DNA of 64,000 bases from Brevibacillus choshinensis (GCF_001420695.1 NZ_LJJB01000013.1:968121-1032120), one strand, 5' to 3'; shown: positions 51,108 to 60,050, numbered from the stretch's first letter. A program made the numbers and translations. Notes: generated from the letters alone by a model not told the origin.

Positions 51108-51881
51108 ATGACAGCAAAGGGATTGACGATCAAGCAAGTCACGAAAACAATGGCAGGCAAAGTAATCGTGGAGCCATTCGACCTGCAAATACAGCCTGGA
51201 GAAGTGGTTGCCCTCTGTGGAGGGAATGGAGCGGGGAAAAGTACGATCTTGCGAATGATTGTAGGGATCCTGTCCCCGACATCAGGAACGATTGAGCTCA
51301 ATGGCAAAACCTACGCAAATCATCGGGTAGACTACTTGCACCAGATTGGATACATGCCCGATCACTTCAACTTTGCCGCTGGCCTATCAGCTCGTGAAAC
51401 CATCCAGTTTTATGCCGCACTACGGGGAAAATCTGCTGAAGTAGCCGATACGGCTTTGCGAGCAGTAGGTCTATTTGATTCCCGAAACAAACGCGTCACA
51501 CAGTTTTCCAAAGGCATGCAGCAGCGCTTGTTGTTTGCCCAAGCCATTCTGGCCAAACCCGCTCTCGTCGTTCTGGACGAACCAACCAACGGGCTTGATC
51601 CGTATTGGATGGATGCTTTTGTCGATCTCGTACGCGAGCTGAAGCAGGCAGGTCAATCCGTCATTTTCTCGACACATCAATTACAGGTAGCGGACGCAGT
51701 AGCCGACCGTGCAATATTCCTGATGAACGGGCAAGTCGTACGTGATAGCGCCATACAGGAATACCAGACACAATACGGTGTCCATGGATTGTACGGCGCT
51801 TTCTCCGATTTGTTTGCTCCCACCCTCCAGCATGCGGTCTCCTCTGCTCCCAACAATCGACGACGTGAGCACGATTGCTAA
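51108..51881 (+). CDS. nosF: NosF-like ABC ATPase
   Basis: 257 residues. Walker A CGGNGAGKSTILRMI, the signature region FSKGMQQRLLFAQAIL, Walker B LVVLDEPTNGLDPYW and H-loop STHQLQ. The short helical insertion and ordering match NosF. It follows nosY by four bases. No nosZ, nosC or nosB gene is found in the window before nosD. Confidence 0.88.
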   Translation: MTAKGLTIKQVTKTMAGKVIVEPFDLQIQPGEVVALCGGNGAGKSTILRMIVGILSPTSGTIELNGKTYANHRVDYLHQIGYMPDHFNFAAGLSARETIQFYAALRGKSAEVADTALRAVGLFDSRNKRVTQFSKGMQQRLLFAQAILAKPALVVLDEPTNGLDPYWMDAFVDLVRELKQAGQSVIFSTHQLQVADAVADRAIFLMNGQVVRDSAIQEYQTQYGVHGLYGAFSDLFAPTLQHAVSSAPNNRRREHDC

Positions 51882-51892
51882 GAGAAGAGTCG

Positions 51893-53101
51893 CTATCGTT
51901 CAATCAATATCGGCATGCTGGTAAGCGTAAAACCGTGCGGGACGAGATGATCCCAAGGACGGTATCCCTCTGCGATCCGGATGTTGGCGAACTGCTTGAT
52001 AAAAGCGGTCATCGCATACTGCGTTTCCAATCTCGCCAAGGGGGCTCCCAAGCAAAAGTGCTGTCCGTTTCCAAACGAGAGATGATCGCGACTGTTCTGC
52101 CGGTGAATATCAAAAGTCTCCCCGTTTGCAAACTGCCGCTCGTCGCGGTTCGCGGAAGAAATCCAAACAATCACCATCTCGCCGCGCTTCATCGGTACAC
52201 CGAGCACATCGGTATCCTCCTTCACGGCCCGGTCGAGGCTCGCGATAAAATGATAGCGAAGCACTTCTTCGGCAGCCTGCGGGATCAGCTCCGGCTGTTT
52301 TCGCAGCTGTCCATATACCCCTTCATTGCCAAAATAGTAGAAGCACTGCGTCAGCCAGGTTGTCGTCGTCTCGTTCCCCGCTCCCAATAGCCCAATTCCC
52401 GATCCGACCACCTCCTCATCCGTCAGCTTTGCCCCCTCGTATTCTGCCTGCGTCAGATCTGACAGGATGTCGTCTTGTGGCTGACTGCGCTTTTGCTGGA
52501 CCAAAGGCAGCAGGTACTCTCCAAATTCCTTCATGGCCTGTGCCTTTCGCTTTGTCGTTTCTTCCATCCCTTCCTGATGATGTGGCAGGAACAAAATATC
52601 CGACCATTCCTTGATCTTCTCCCAATCTGTGTTAGGTACACCGAGCAGATCGGCGATGATCGTCACTGGGAGACGAACCGTAAACCGCTCGTATATATCC
52701 ACTGGCTTGGACAGATCTTCTGCCAGCAGCCCTTGGATCAGGGAGTCGACGACCGCTTGAATGCGCGGCTTCCAGGTATCGAGGCTGCGGGGAGTAAAGG
52801 CACTGGCGAGCAATCCACGGCGTTTTCGATGCACAGGTGGATCGACCGAGGTGAGATTGATGCTGCTTTCTAGCTGAATCGGAATCGTGCTGCGTTCCCG
52901 CTCACTGGTGAAGATTTTGTAATCAGAGAGTACCCGCTTGACGTCTTCATAGAGAAAAACATTCCACACTTGTTGCTCCTCATCAAAGAAAATCGGGTTG
53001 TCCTCCCGCATCTCACGGTACCACGGAAACGGATTCCACCGCTCCTCATTTGTCTCCAATTTGGAAATCCCGCTCAGAAAAATAACGTCCTTCCCTTGCA
53101 T
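51893..53101 (-). CDS. Cytochrome P450 (bacterial CYP107-like)
   Basis: 402-residue soluble P450. The heme-binding loop is FGNGQHFCLGAPLARLE (Cys near residue 351), the K-helix E-x-x-R is EEVLRYH, and the I-helix is GAGNETTTT, with the oxygen-activating Thr in place. SVDPPVHRKRRGLL is the usual C-helix signature. It hydroxylates or oxidises an unknown substrate with an external ferredoxin; none is adjacent. GGGAGG precedes the ATG. It is divergent from a TetR regulator, its likely controller. Confidence 0.9.
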   Translation of the reverse strand: MQGKDVIFLSGISKLETNEERWNPFPWYREMREDNPIFFDEEQQVWNVFLYEDVKRVLSDYKIFTSERERSTIPIQLESSINLTSVDPPVHRKRRGLLASAFTPRSLDTWKPRIQAVVDSLIQGLLAEDLSKPVDIYERFTVRLPVTIIADLLGVPNTDWEKIKEWSDILFLPHHQEGMEETTKRKAQAMKEFGEYLLPLVQQKRSQPQDDILSDLTQAEYEGAKLTDEEVVGSGIGLLGAGNETTTTWLTQCFYYFGNEGVYGQLRKQPELIPQAAEEVLRYHFIASLDRAVKEDTDVLGVPMKRGEMVIVWISSANRDERQFANGETFDIHRQNSRDHLSFGNGQHFCLGAPLARLETQYAMTAFIKQFANIRIAEGYRPWDHLVPHGFTLTSMPILIER

Positions 53102-53262
53102 GTCCTACGCCTCCCACCGAAAAGAAAAATGTTGAACCGCTGCCATGCTTTGGCGTTACCTATTTTGTCCGGCATCCACCCAACTTACCCACGCGATAAA
53201 ATCCGATATCTTTGTTTGTTCATTCATAGTAAACTAACTGTAAATCAGGGTAAGGTGATGAT

Positions 53263-53976
53263 ATGAGGAAAAAGAAAACGATTCAGTTGAGCCGCATGTG
53301 GCAATACTTCGTGGACGCCACCGCACAAATCATCCAGGAGGAAGGCGTGCCCAATGTCACGATTCGAAAGATTGCGGATCTCGCTGGCTACAATAGTGCG
53401 ACGATCTACAACTACTTCAGCGAACTGTCTCATCTCGTGTTTTTCGCATCCATGAAGTTCCTCAAGCCGTATACCGAAGCCGTCGTCAGCGTCTATCAAA
53501 ACAAAGACCTGCCTCCGCAAGAAAAGTATTTGCACGTATGGGAGCTGTTTTGCCAGCATTCCTTTCAAAATCCTCAGATCTTTCATGCGATCTTCATCGC
53601 GGATTTAGGCAGTCAACCCGAGGAATTACTCAAGCATTACTACAGCGTCTATCCTGCTGACATTATCGCGATTCCAGCAGAATTTCAGCCGATGCTCGTC
53701 CAACAAAATATTACGAAACGGGGGCTGGCAAGTCTGGAGCTTCTCGTAAACGAAGGCTATTTGAGAAAGGAAAATGTGGACGGGATTAACGAGCTGACAC
53801 TCTTGATCTGGCAAGGCATGTTTACGACCTTCCTGAACAATCGCAGCAGCTACACGCCTGAAGAGGCGACCCTCCAAACGGTCCGCTACATTCGCGAGAT
53901 CGTACTCAATGCCAACCAACTCAACTTTGGCGGGCAAGAGAACAGCTCTGCCCTCTCTATGATTTCTACCCAATAA
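53263..53976 (+). CDS. TetR/AcrR-family transcriptional regulator
   Basis: 237 residues. The N-terminal helix-turn-helix is VTIRKIADLAGYNSATIYNYFSELSHL (about 28-54), with a ligand-binding helical domain after it. Longer than many TetR proteins (about 190-200). A GTAAAC / GTAAAT direct-repeat-like element in the intergenic region (about 53228-53247) could be its operator. Divergent arrangement suggests control of the P450 gene and itself. Confidence 0.85.
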   Translation: MRKKKTIQLSRMWQYFVDATAQIIQEEGVPNVTIRKIADLAGYNSATIYNYFSELSHLVFFASMKFLKPYTEAVVSVYQNKDLPPQEKYLHVWELFCQHSFQNPQIFHAIFIADLGSQPEELLKHYYSVYPADIIAIPAEFQPMLVQQNITKRGLASLELLVNEGYLRKENVDGINELTLLIWQGMFTTFLNNRSSYTPEEATLQTVRYIREIVLNANQLNFGGQENSSALSMISTQ

Positions 53977-53983
53977 ACATAAA

Positions 53984-54028
53984 AGCCAGCAAGGCCCCAT
54001 TCCTACAGGGCTTTCGCTGGCTCTTTCT
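53984..54028. terminator. Terminator-like hairpin
   Basis: AGCCAGC pairs with GCTGGCT, with an inner GCCC/GGGC pair, followed by CTTTCT. It lies between the convergent TetR and UPF0316 genes and may serve both. Confidence 0.65.
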
Positions 54029-54059
54029 GATGGTAAGTCGTATCCTTGCTTGTTGTTGC

Positions 54060-54578
54060 TCAAGGGCGCAGGCGCTTCACCCAGAAACCGCCCTTGAACT
54101 GCTTCGGTTCAAGTGAAATGACAAACGCTTTGGGCGCAATCTCATAAATGTGATTCCACAGTTTCTTTTCATTCGTACGCTTGGTCAGTACCTGCATCAT
54201 CAGGCGCGGGCCATCACGTCCCTCGGCTACCCAAGAGGTCACCCCGAATCCACAGTGACGTAATTTGTCCGGAAGCTCCATATCGACCGAATCGACAACC
54301 ACTTGCAGTGTGACATAACCGAGAGCCAACAGCTCTTCAATCTTGCTCCCGACAAACACACCCAATCCCCAACCGATGCAGTAAGCCGCCAGATTGATCG
54401 GATTGTCCAAGTTATCCAGAACCAGACCCAACCCTTTCAGGTAGACGAAAACCTCGACCATTGCTACGAGCGACGCCAAAAAACGATACCCTTTGATCAC
54501 CATCAGCAAACGTAGTGTAAAGAATGACACGTACGTAATGTTGATCCCAATGATGATCAAAATAAACTCCCAACCCAT
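54060..54578 (-). CDS. UPF0316/DUF2179-type membrane protein
   Basis: 172 residues. Three helices at the N-terminus (FILIIIGINITYVSFFTLRLLMV and following) contain the family motif Y-V-S-x-x-T-L-R-x-x-x-x-x-K-G. The soluble C-terminal DUF2179 domain has VTSWVAEGRDGPRLMMQVLTKRTNEKKL. The function is not known. ATG 54578 follows TAGGAG; the frame to 54608 has no site. Monocistronic by position. Confidence 0.82.
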   Translation of the reverse strand: MGWEFILIIIGINITYVSFFTLRLLMVIKGYRFLASLVAMVEVFVYLKGLGLVLDNLDNPINLAAYCIGWGLGVFVGSKIEELLALGYVTLQVVVDSVDMELPDKLRHCGFGVTSWVAEGRDGPRLMMQVLTKRTNEKKLWNHIYEIAPKAFVISLEPKQFKGGFWVKRLRP

Positions 54579-54716
54579 TGCGCTCCTACCCCCACCCGAA
54601 CCGGGCAATCCTAAATTTTCGTAATCGTGATTATAATATAATCCATACGAAATACAAAATCTAGATGGAAAAAATTGAAGCGGAGGTTCCCTTGCTCAAT
54701 TAACTAAAGAGCGCTC

Positions 54717-54920
54717 TCACACAAAGCATCTGGCGATGACATTCATCCCCTTGTGAAGATCGGCCAGCTCATCTGTCGCCAGCTTTTCATCTGTTTCCGT
54801 CAAGGTAATGATCTGCGGGAGCACCAATAAATAACGGTCCTCCATCAAGGTTTCGAGAAAATACCGTCCATCCTTGTCCCACGAAAGAACACCAGCCAAA
54901 ATTCGGGTCTCCACACGCAT
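54717..54920 (-). CDS. Small hypothetical protein
   Basis: 67 residues: MRVETRILAGVLSWDKDG, then LETLMEDRYLLVLPQIITLTET and a C-terminal GMNVIARCFV. Not recognised; a compact beta-containing fold without signal or membrane segments. GGAGAGGGAGG lies directly before ATG 54920; the in-frame GTG at 54914 has better spacing and could be the true start. Confidence 0.5.
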   Translation of the reverse strand: MRVETRILAGVLSWDKDGRYFLETLMEDRYLLVLPQIITLTETDEKLATDELADLHKGMNVIARCFV

Positions 54921-54968
54921 CCTCCCTCTCCATCCACTTTTTTGGTCCATGATAGATATAGCGATATA

Positions 54969-55000
54969 AGCAAAGACGGGTACCTTTACCCGCCTTTGCT
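54969..55000 (-). terminator. Terminator-like hairpin
   Basis: AGCAAAG-CGGGTA pairs with TACCCG-CTTTGCT around a four-base loop, with one mismatch per arm. It sits directly after the DUF3817 gene on the minus strand. Confidence 0.6.
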
Positions 55001-55030
55001 GTCGTTGTTTTTCGATCTTGTTGTCTTTTC

Positions 55031-55324
55031 CTACGGTTGCTCGTGTTTGATCCGCGCGTCCAGCACGAAATTGCCAAAAGGCAGCAGGGACGCGATAAAG
55101 GCACCTGCGACTTTCAAAATAGACCATTTGTTTTTAAAAGTCACGTGAGCTAGGGCAATGATATAGAGCACGAAAAACAATCCGTGCAAGGAACCGGCGA
55201 TTTTCACAGCAACCGGCATATCGAGAAAATGCTTGAGCGGCATCGCAATGCCAAGCAGTACCAGATACGAAATTCCTTCAATGATACCGATAACACGAAA
55301 TCGTCCGAGAGCGGAATTCAGCAT
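55031..55324 (-). CDS. DUF3817-family membrane protein
   Basis: 97 residues with three membrane helices. The family pattern is clear: FRVIGIIEGISYLVLLGIAMPLK, then GSLHGLFFVLYI with the conserved His, and the final FIASLLPFGNFVLDARI. Such proteins resemble YdzA-like integral proteins; the role is unknown. Ribosome site weak (GGATGG). Confidence 0.8.
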   Translation of the reverse strand: MLNSALGRFRVIGIIEGISYLVLLGIAMPLKHFLDMPVAVKIAGSLHGLFFVLYIIALAHVTFKNKWSILKVAGAFIASLLPFGNFVLDARIKHEQP

Positions 55325-55412
55325 AAGTGGATACCATCCTTGATTGTAATTACCATCATTATAAACGAAAAACTATCAAAAGAATGATAATTGTCCAATG
55401 TTCATAATAATT

Positions 55413-55946
55413 TCAAAATAAGCGTCCCCACGCTTCCTCTCGAACTCTTTCCATCCAGCGGACTTCCGCACGCAGATGCTCGATCGCTCCGAGCAGAATC
55501 ATCCGGGGACCAAAGCCCAATGGCTCTGTCTGCTTCTCTGGGATCGATTCGAGCAGCTCCGCCAGCCTCCCGACCTCGCGTATGTTTTCACGAAGCGCCT
55601 GGTCCATCTTCTCGGGGTCACCGTGCTCAGCAAAAGTAAGAGCTGCGTAGTTCGGGTTATTCAGCTGCATCGGCCTGCCCATCTCCTGCACCAGGAGATG
55701 CTGAAATTCTTCTTTTCCGAGGTCTGTTATTCGATATGTTGTTTTATCCGGACGGTTTGACTCGCGGATGACCGCAGCGACCTCGATCCATTTTGCCTTC
55801 TCCAATTGATCAAATGCGTAATACAGCGAGCCTTTTGCGTATTTCACATAACAATCAATGCCCCGTGACTTCATAAGCTGCTGGATTTCGTACGGGTGCT
55901 TTTCCCCCTCCATCAAGAGTCCGAGAATGATCAGCTTCAGATTCAT
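55413..55946 (-). CDS. PadR-family transcriptional regulator
   Basis: 177 residues. The winged-helix N-terminus MNLKLIILGLLMEGEKHPYEIQQLM and the wing KTTYRITDLGKEEFQHLL (about 67-84) identify PadR. The C-terminal half is the helical dimerisation domain. It lies 15 bases downstream of a DHA2 exporter on the same strand, so the two are co-transcribed and PadR probably represses the exporter until a drug or phenolic compound binds. Confidence 0.88.
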   Translation of the reverse strand: MNLKLIILGLLMEGEKHPYEIQQLMKSRGIDCYVKYAKGSLYYAFDQLEKAKWIEVAAVIRESNRPDKTTYRITDLGKEEFQHLLVQEMGRPMQLNNPNYAALTFAEHGDPEKMDQALRENIREVGRLAELLESIPEKQTEPLGFGPRMILLGAIEHLRAEVRWMERVREEAWGRLF

Positions 55947-55961
55947 GATCGTCCTTCCCCC

Positions 55962-57497
55962 CTACTCACGGCCCGGATTCGGTTGTGGTGCAGAAGGTGG
56001 CTTTACCTGCACCCGCTCATTGCCCATTAGCACGATGAAGACAACGGCCAGTATAGCTGGCACCAGCGCCCACATGAATGTTTGTGCGATCGAGGAAGCG
56101 AGGATGTCCGTGATCTTTTCCAGAATCGGGGCAGGAATCGTCGCTCGCGTCTCTGGCGTCAAAATAGCTCGTGGATCCGTGACCATCGCACCTGGCACGC
56201 CTTGCTGTCCGGCAAACGCACTCGCCATGTCGTTCTCAAACAAATTGCGCTGCACGATCCCGAAAACCGTGATTCCCAACGTCATCCCCAACGAGCGGAA
56301 AAACGAACCCGTCGAGCTGGCAGAGCCGCGCTGGCGAATGTCAAAGCCATGAATCGCCGCCATTCCAAGCACAGAGAAGGAAAAGCCCACACCAAATCCG
56401 GTCAGAACCATGAAAATCGTGACAAGCCAACGCGGAACATCAGGCGAAAGGGTACTCAACAGGAAAATGCCTGGGACGAAAAACACGGAGGACAACAGCA
56501 TAATATTGCGGAAGCTAATTTTCGTCGTGAGCATCCCACCGAGTTGACTCCCCACAACAGAGCTCAGCATCATCGGCGTAAGCAGCAGACCGGAATTCGT
56601 AGCCGATCCCCCGTATACCCCCTGAATAAAAATCGGAAGGTAAACGGTAGTGATAATGAATGCCGAGCCGTACAAGAGCGCGACAGCATTGGTCGCCGCA
56701 AACAAGCGCCGTTTGAACATGGCAAACGAAATGATCGGCTCTGCTGCCTTCGTCTCAATCACCAGGAATAGAATAAAGAGGACCCCGAAGCTCGTGAGCA
56801 ATCCCAGAATCTGCACGGAATTCCATGCGTATTGATTGCCTCCCAGCTCGAGTGAAAACATCAGACTGACGACCGCTCCGACGAGAGTGATTGCACCCCA
56901 CCAGTCAATGCTCTGCTTTCTGTGCTCCAGCGACTCTTTGTAGTAAACAGAGATGAAGTATAGGGAAAGCAGACCGATCGGTACATTGATGTAGAAAATC
57001 CAGTGCCACCCGAAATACTCAGTGATATATGCGCCCAACAACGGCCCGAGCACACTGGAGGTTCCAAACACCGCGCCGAACAAACCGGTCATTTTCCCCC
57101 GCTTCTCAGGTGGAAAGACGTCGAAAATGATCGTGAAGGCGATCGGCATCAACGCTCCGCCGCCTATTCCCTGAATCGCGCGGTAAATGCTCAACTCCAC
57201 GATGCTGTTTGCAGTCCCGCATAGGATGGACCCAAGCAAAAACACGATCAGACCGAATACATAAAATCGTTTTCGCCCGTACATATCAGACAGCTTTCCG
57301 AAGATCGGCATCCCTGCCATGGTAGCTACCATGTACGCCGACGTCACCCAGACGAATTTATCCAGCCCGCCCATTTCCCCTACGATCGTCCCCATTGCCG
57401 TAGCTACGATCGTGTTATCCATTGAAGCCATCAGCAGGCCCAATAGCAGACCCGCCAGAACGAAATTAACTTTGCCTTTGCTTTCCTTGGTGATCAA
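55962..57497 (-). CDS. DHA2-family (EmrB/QacA-type) MFS multidrug exporter
   Basis: 511 residues with about 14 membrane segments. Motif D-like LLASMDNTIVATAM at the start, motif A GKLSDMYGRKRFYVFG (about 60-75), and motif C GAVFGTSSVLGPLLGAYITEYFGWHWIFYI. Characteristic of proton-coupled drug exporters. It ends with a Pro-rich cytoplasmic tail (PSAPQPNPGRE). The first gene of a two-gene operon with PadR; an operator-like direct repeat lies upstream. Confidence 0.9.
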   Translation of the reverse strand: MITKESKGKVNFVLAGLLLGLLMASMDNTIVATAMGTIVGEMGGLDKFVWVTSAYMVATMAGMPIFGKLSDMYGRKRFYVFGLIVFLLGSILCGTANSIVELSIYRAIQGIGGGALMPIAFTIIFDVFPPEKRGKMTGLFGAVFGTSSVLGPLLGAYITEYFGWHWIFYINVPIGLLSLYFISVYYKESLEHRKQSIDWWGAITLVGAVVSLMFSLELGGNQYAWNSVQILGLLTSFGVLFILFLVIETKAAEPIISFAMFKRRLFAATNAVALLYGSAFIITTVYLPIFIQGVYGGSATNSGLLLTPMMLSSVVGSQLGGMLTTKISFRNIMLLSSVFFVPGIFLLSTLSPDVPRWLVTIFMVLTGFGVGFSFSVLGMAAIHGFDIRQRGSASSTGSFFRSLGMTLGITVFGIVQRNLFENDMASAFAGQQGVPGAMVTDPRAILTPETRATIPAPILEKITDILASSIAQTFMWALVPAILAVVFIVLMGNERVQVKPPSAPQPNPGRE

Positions 57498-57519
57498 TCG
57501 ATCCCCTCCAAATTATTCT

Positions 57520-57560
57520 AATTTGACTATTATTACATATTATATTCAAATTTGACTATT
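57520..57560. promoter_or_regulatory. Twelve-base direct repeats flanking the promoter of the DHA2-PadR operon
   Basis: AATTTGACTATT occurs exactly twice, at 57520-57531 and 57549-57560, 29 bases apart. Between them the minus strand carries TATAAT-like sequence, so the repeats straddle the promoter. They are good candidates for PadR binding. Confidence 0.55.
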
Positions 57561-57567
57561 TTTCTGC

Positions 57568-57600
57568 AAAAAATGCTCCCACTTGAGGAGCATTTTTTTT
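57568..57600. terminator. Bidirectional intrinsic terminator
   Basis: AAAAAATGCTCC pairs with GGAGCATTTTTT, giving A and T runs on both sides. It ends the 57622-58281 gene upstream of the DHA2 promoter. Confidence 0.85.
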
Positions 57601-57621
57601 ATGACAATCGCATTTTTTCTT

Positions 57622-58281
57622 TTATCTTCCAGGAAATGATTGTGGTGCCAGTCGCTGATAATCCTTCTTTACAGGAGGAACATACGGCTCCACCGTTTCG
57701 GGAATACCGAAATCTTGCTTGTTCAACGTCGGTGCAGGGGGACCGCCCTGATAGATTTTTACAGCTTCTTCTATCCTGCCCGTATACGGATTATATTTCA
57801 TCGGCATGTTGAACGAGCCGCCGCCGCTGTAACTGCTTCTAGAATTCGTAATGCTCGTTTCCTCATAATGAATATAGGAAGGCTCAAACGTATAGGTGAT
57901 TTGTACATCTGGCCCGTCAGATGACCTCGATGTGCTGGAAGGCTTGTTCACTGCTTTCTTCGGTTGCTTGTTTGCTGCCGTCTGAACTGCCTTTGTCGAT
58001 GGCTGCATTTTTTGTTCGCTAGCCGGCTTGTTCACTGCCACCGCTGATTCATTTGTCTTCAAGATTGGTTGTTCGACCGGATAAGCGGATACATTGGCTG
58101 CACGCGGCCCTTGATTGGCCAAGTCCATAGCTGGGATAGAATCTGCAAAAGTTTTCGTCGTTGCGACGCCACCAACTTCATTTTTCTGATCTGCTTTTAC
58201 CTCTCTGATCAACGTCGGCCACAGGTATGCATTGAAACCTAGCAAGGCTACCATAAGCGTAATTCCCGCTACTTTTTTCAT
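57622..58281 (-). CDS. Secreted or membrane-anchored low-complexity protein
   Basis: 219 residues, not recognised. N-terminal signal/anchor (KKVAGITLMVALLGFNAYLWP), then a long Ser/Lys/Ala/Pro-rich disordered part (KPASEQKMQPSTKAVQ, NKPSSTSRSSDG), and a C-terminal part with PMKYNPYTGRIEEAV and PYVPPVKKDY. This composition fits a cell-surface or wall-associated protein. The ribosome site is moderate (TGGAGA). No neighbour suggests a function. Confidence 0.7.
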   Translation of the reverse strand: MKKVAGITLMVALLGFNAYLWPTLIREVKADQKNEVGGVATTKTFADSIPAMDLANQGPRAANVSAYPVEQPILKTNESAVAVNKPASEQKMQPSTKAVQTAANKQPKKAVNKPSSTSRSSDGPDVQITYTFEPSYIHYEETSITNSRSSYSGGGSFNMPMKYNPYTGRIEEAVKIYQGGPPAPTLNKQDFGIPETVEPYVPPVKKDYQRLAPQSFPGR

Positions 58282-58405
58282 CGTTCACATTCTCCATTGC
58301 CTGATTAGATTTAATGTGCAAATAGTACGAGGACGTAAGAACTACTGCAGGAAAATTGTACTATATCAGACGTGTGAACTCCAGATGTATCGATGCAGGA
58401 TAGCC

Positions 58406-59146
58406 TCACAGGAAATGCTGCATCCAGATATTTGGTTCTATATACACGGCTTCGTTCTTTTCCACGTCAATCTGCACCGGAGTCAGCGCATCTGGGATGA
58501 TGTACGTACCGGACTCAGGGAATTTCATCCCGGTCCAACTTTCCCACTCTGCCAGACTGCCTCTGATAAACATCGACTCCTCCGCGACCTGCACGATCTT
58601 TGCGCCTAGCTTCCAATGCGTTCGAACCCATGGATCAAACGGAGCACCCTCAGCCGTATTCCACTGAATGTAACGGTCCATCGGCGTGAGAGGATACTTG
58701 TACTTGATTGACGGACGAACAGGAGCCACCATATATTCCAATCCATTTTGCTTGGCGATTTCTTTCATCGCGGTTACCATCTGCCTGCTGAGTCCGAGTC
58801 CGCGATATTTGGGATGGATCGATATGGAGAGAGCCGACAACGTGTTTGGCTGCTGCTCCTGCCGATATCCTTCAATCCCTCGCAGGAAAACGTCATCCCA
58901 TCCTTTGGGGAGATCTTCCGCGGTGCCATCCCAATAAAACGGAATGGCGTTTCCTACGGCCATCACTCTTTCATTGTCATCGGTCAAGACATATTGAAAG
59001 GCACCGAACCAATCATTCAGATGCGTATAATACTGGTTCGCGACCTCATCATTTAACATGAAGGCAGACCAGCTGGCCTCTAGTACTTCGTCGATTTGAT
59101 CGTCTAAATCCGTTCGTTGTGCGTGCGTGTATACGTTGTAAGACAT
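58406..59146 (-). CDS. GNAT-family N-acetyltransferase
   Basis: 246 residues. The acetyl-CoA loop region is LSISIHPKYRGLGLSRQMVTAMKEIAK (about 108-134, R-G-L-G-L-S), preceded by a beta strand. It carries a longer C-terminal part than usual (MDRYIQWNTAEGAPFDPWVRTHWKLGA), as in larger GNAT proteins of Bacillales. AGGAGG lies upstream of the ATG. The substrate is unknown. Confidence 0.78.
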   Translation of the reverse strand: MSYNVYTHAQRTDLDDQIDEVLEASWSAFMLNDEVANQYYTHLNDWFGAFQYVLTDDNERVMAVGNAIPFYWDGTAEDLPKGWDDVFLRGIEGYRQEQQPNTLSALSISIHPKYRGLGLSRQMVTAMKEIAKQNGLEYMVAPVRPSIKYKYPLTPMDRYIQWNTAEGAPFDPWVRTHWKLGAKIVQVAEESMFIRGSLAEWESWTGMKFPESGTYIIPDALTPVQIDVEKNEAVYIEPNIWMQHFL

Positions 59147-59320
59147 GATTGGTATCCTCCTGGGTCTCTTTCTTATCTCTTAGTTGATCGATCATACTTT
59201 TTCATATCATTATTCTTAAACCATTACCATCTATTACCTATTCGAACTCATTCGACATTTCCCTTCCTTTTCTTACAAATTATCCCCCTTCATTTTAAAA
59301 GGCGGACCAAAAATAAACAT

Positions 59321-59355
59321 AAAAAAACCAGCAACACCTACTGTGTTGACTGGTT
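59321..59355 (-). terminator. Intrinsic terminator
   Basis: On the minus strand AACCAGTCAACAC pairs with GTGTTGCTGGTT (one bulge) and is followed by T7. It lies just after the stop of the short FAD protein gene. Confidence 0.8.
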
Positions 59356-59370
59356 ACTTGATCCGTATAG

Positions 59371-59940
59371 TTAGTTTGTTTTCAAAACATCATGATCCAC
59401 ATAGCGCTCGCCGTTCAGCTCACTGATCACGTTGATCGCTACTTTCGCTCCATCACCAGAAGTAATGATTGTATGTACGCTTACACCTGCGCACGTGCCT
59501 GCTGCCCAAATGCCATCCACGTTTGATTTACCTTGGGCATCTACATCTACTACGGTTTTGATGCGTGGCTCTGTACCTGCTTTGGTATTCACACCAGCTT
59601 TTTCAGCCAGTTCTACCAGAGCGCCAGTAGCCAGGATCACATGCTTCGCTTCAAAAGAACCTTTTTCAGCGGTTTCAATCGTTACACCTTGCTCGCTTTT
59701 AGAAACGTTGGTTACTTGATCAGTAATCAGCTCAGCGCCGAATTTTGCCGCTTGTTTTTTGCCGATCTCGATCAGGTCAGGGCCTGTAATTTCAAGTACG
59801 CCGTAATGGTTTTCCAGCCATGCGCGTTTTGTCATGCTTTTATCATTGTCGATCAAGAGCGTTTTCTTCCCCGCTTTTGCTGCAAACAACGCCGCGCTTC
59901 CCCCTGCTGGGCCTCCACCAATAATCACGATATCGTACAT
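59371..59940 (-). CDS. Short FAD-dependent oxidoreductase (thioredoxin-reductase-like)
   Basis: 189 residues. The FAD-binding start DIVIIGGGPAGGSAALFAAKAG and the second dinucleotide-type motif GIWAAGTCAGVSVHTIITSGDGAKVA resemble thioredoxin reductase. The NADPH domain with C-x-x-C is missing, so the protein is much shorter than the usual 310-320 residues. It may get electrons from a separate partner, or act as a flavin-binding or redox-sensing protein. Intact start and stop plus a terminator argue against a pseudogene. Confidence 0.75.
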   Translation of the reverse strand: MYDIVIIGGGPAGGSAALFAAKAGKKTLLIDNDKSMTKRAWLENHYGVLEITGPDLIEIGKKQAAKFGAELITDQVTNVSKSEQGVTIETAEKGSFEAKHVILATGALVELAEKAGVNTKAGTEPRIKTVVDVDAQGKSNVDGIWAAGTCAGVSVHTIITSGDGAKVAINVISELNGERYVDHDVLKTN

Positions 59941-59994
59941 AGTAATCTCCCCTTTCCAAAATGTGTTTCACAACATAATTATATACTTTGTTTC

Positions 59995-60028
59995 AAAAAA
60001 GAAAACCCCTGAAGTGTCGTTCCTTCAG
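59995..60028 (-). terminator. Terminator-like hairpin
   Basis: On the minus strand CTGAAG pairs with CTTCAG, followed by GGGTTTTCTTTTTT. Downstream of the amidohydrolase at 60051 and near the start of the FAD protein gene. Confidence 0.5.
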
Positions 60029-60050
60029 TAGGCTCCCCTTTTGTATATTT

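Noticed and set aside
48312-51881. Complete nitrous-oxide reductase locus
   Set aside because: No nosZ, nosC or nosB frame was found within the window.
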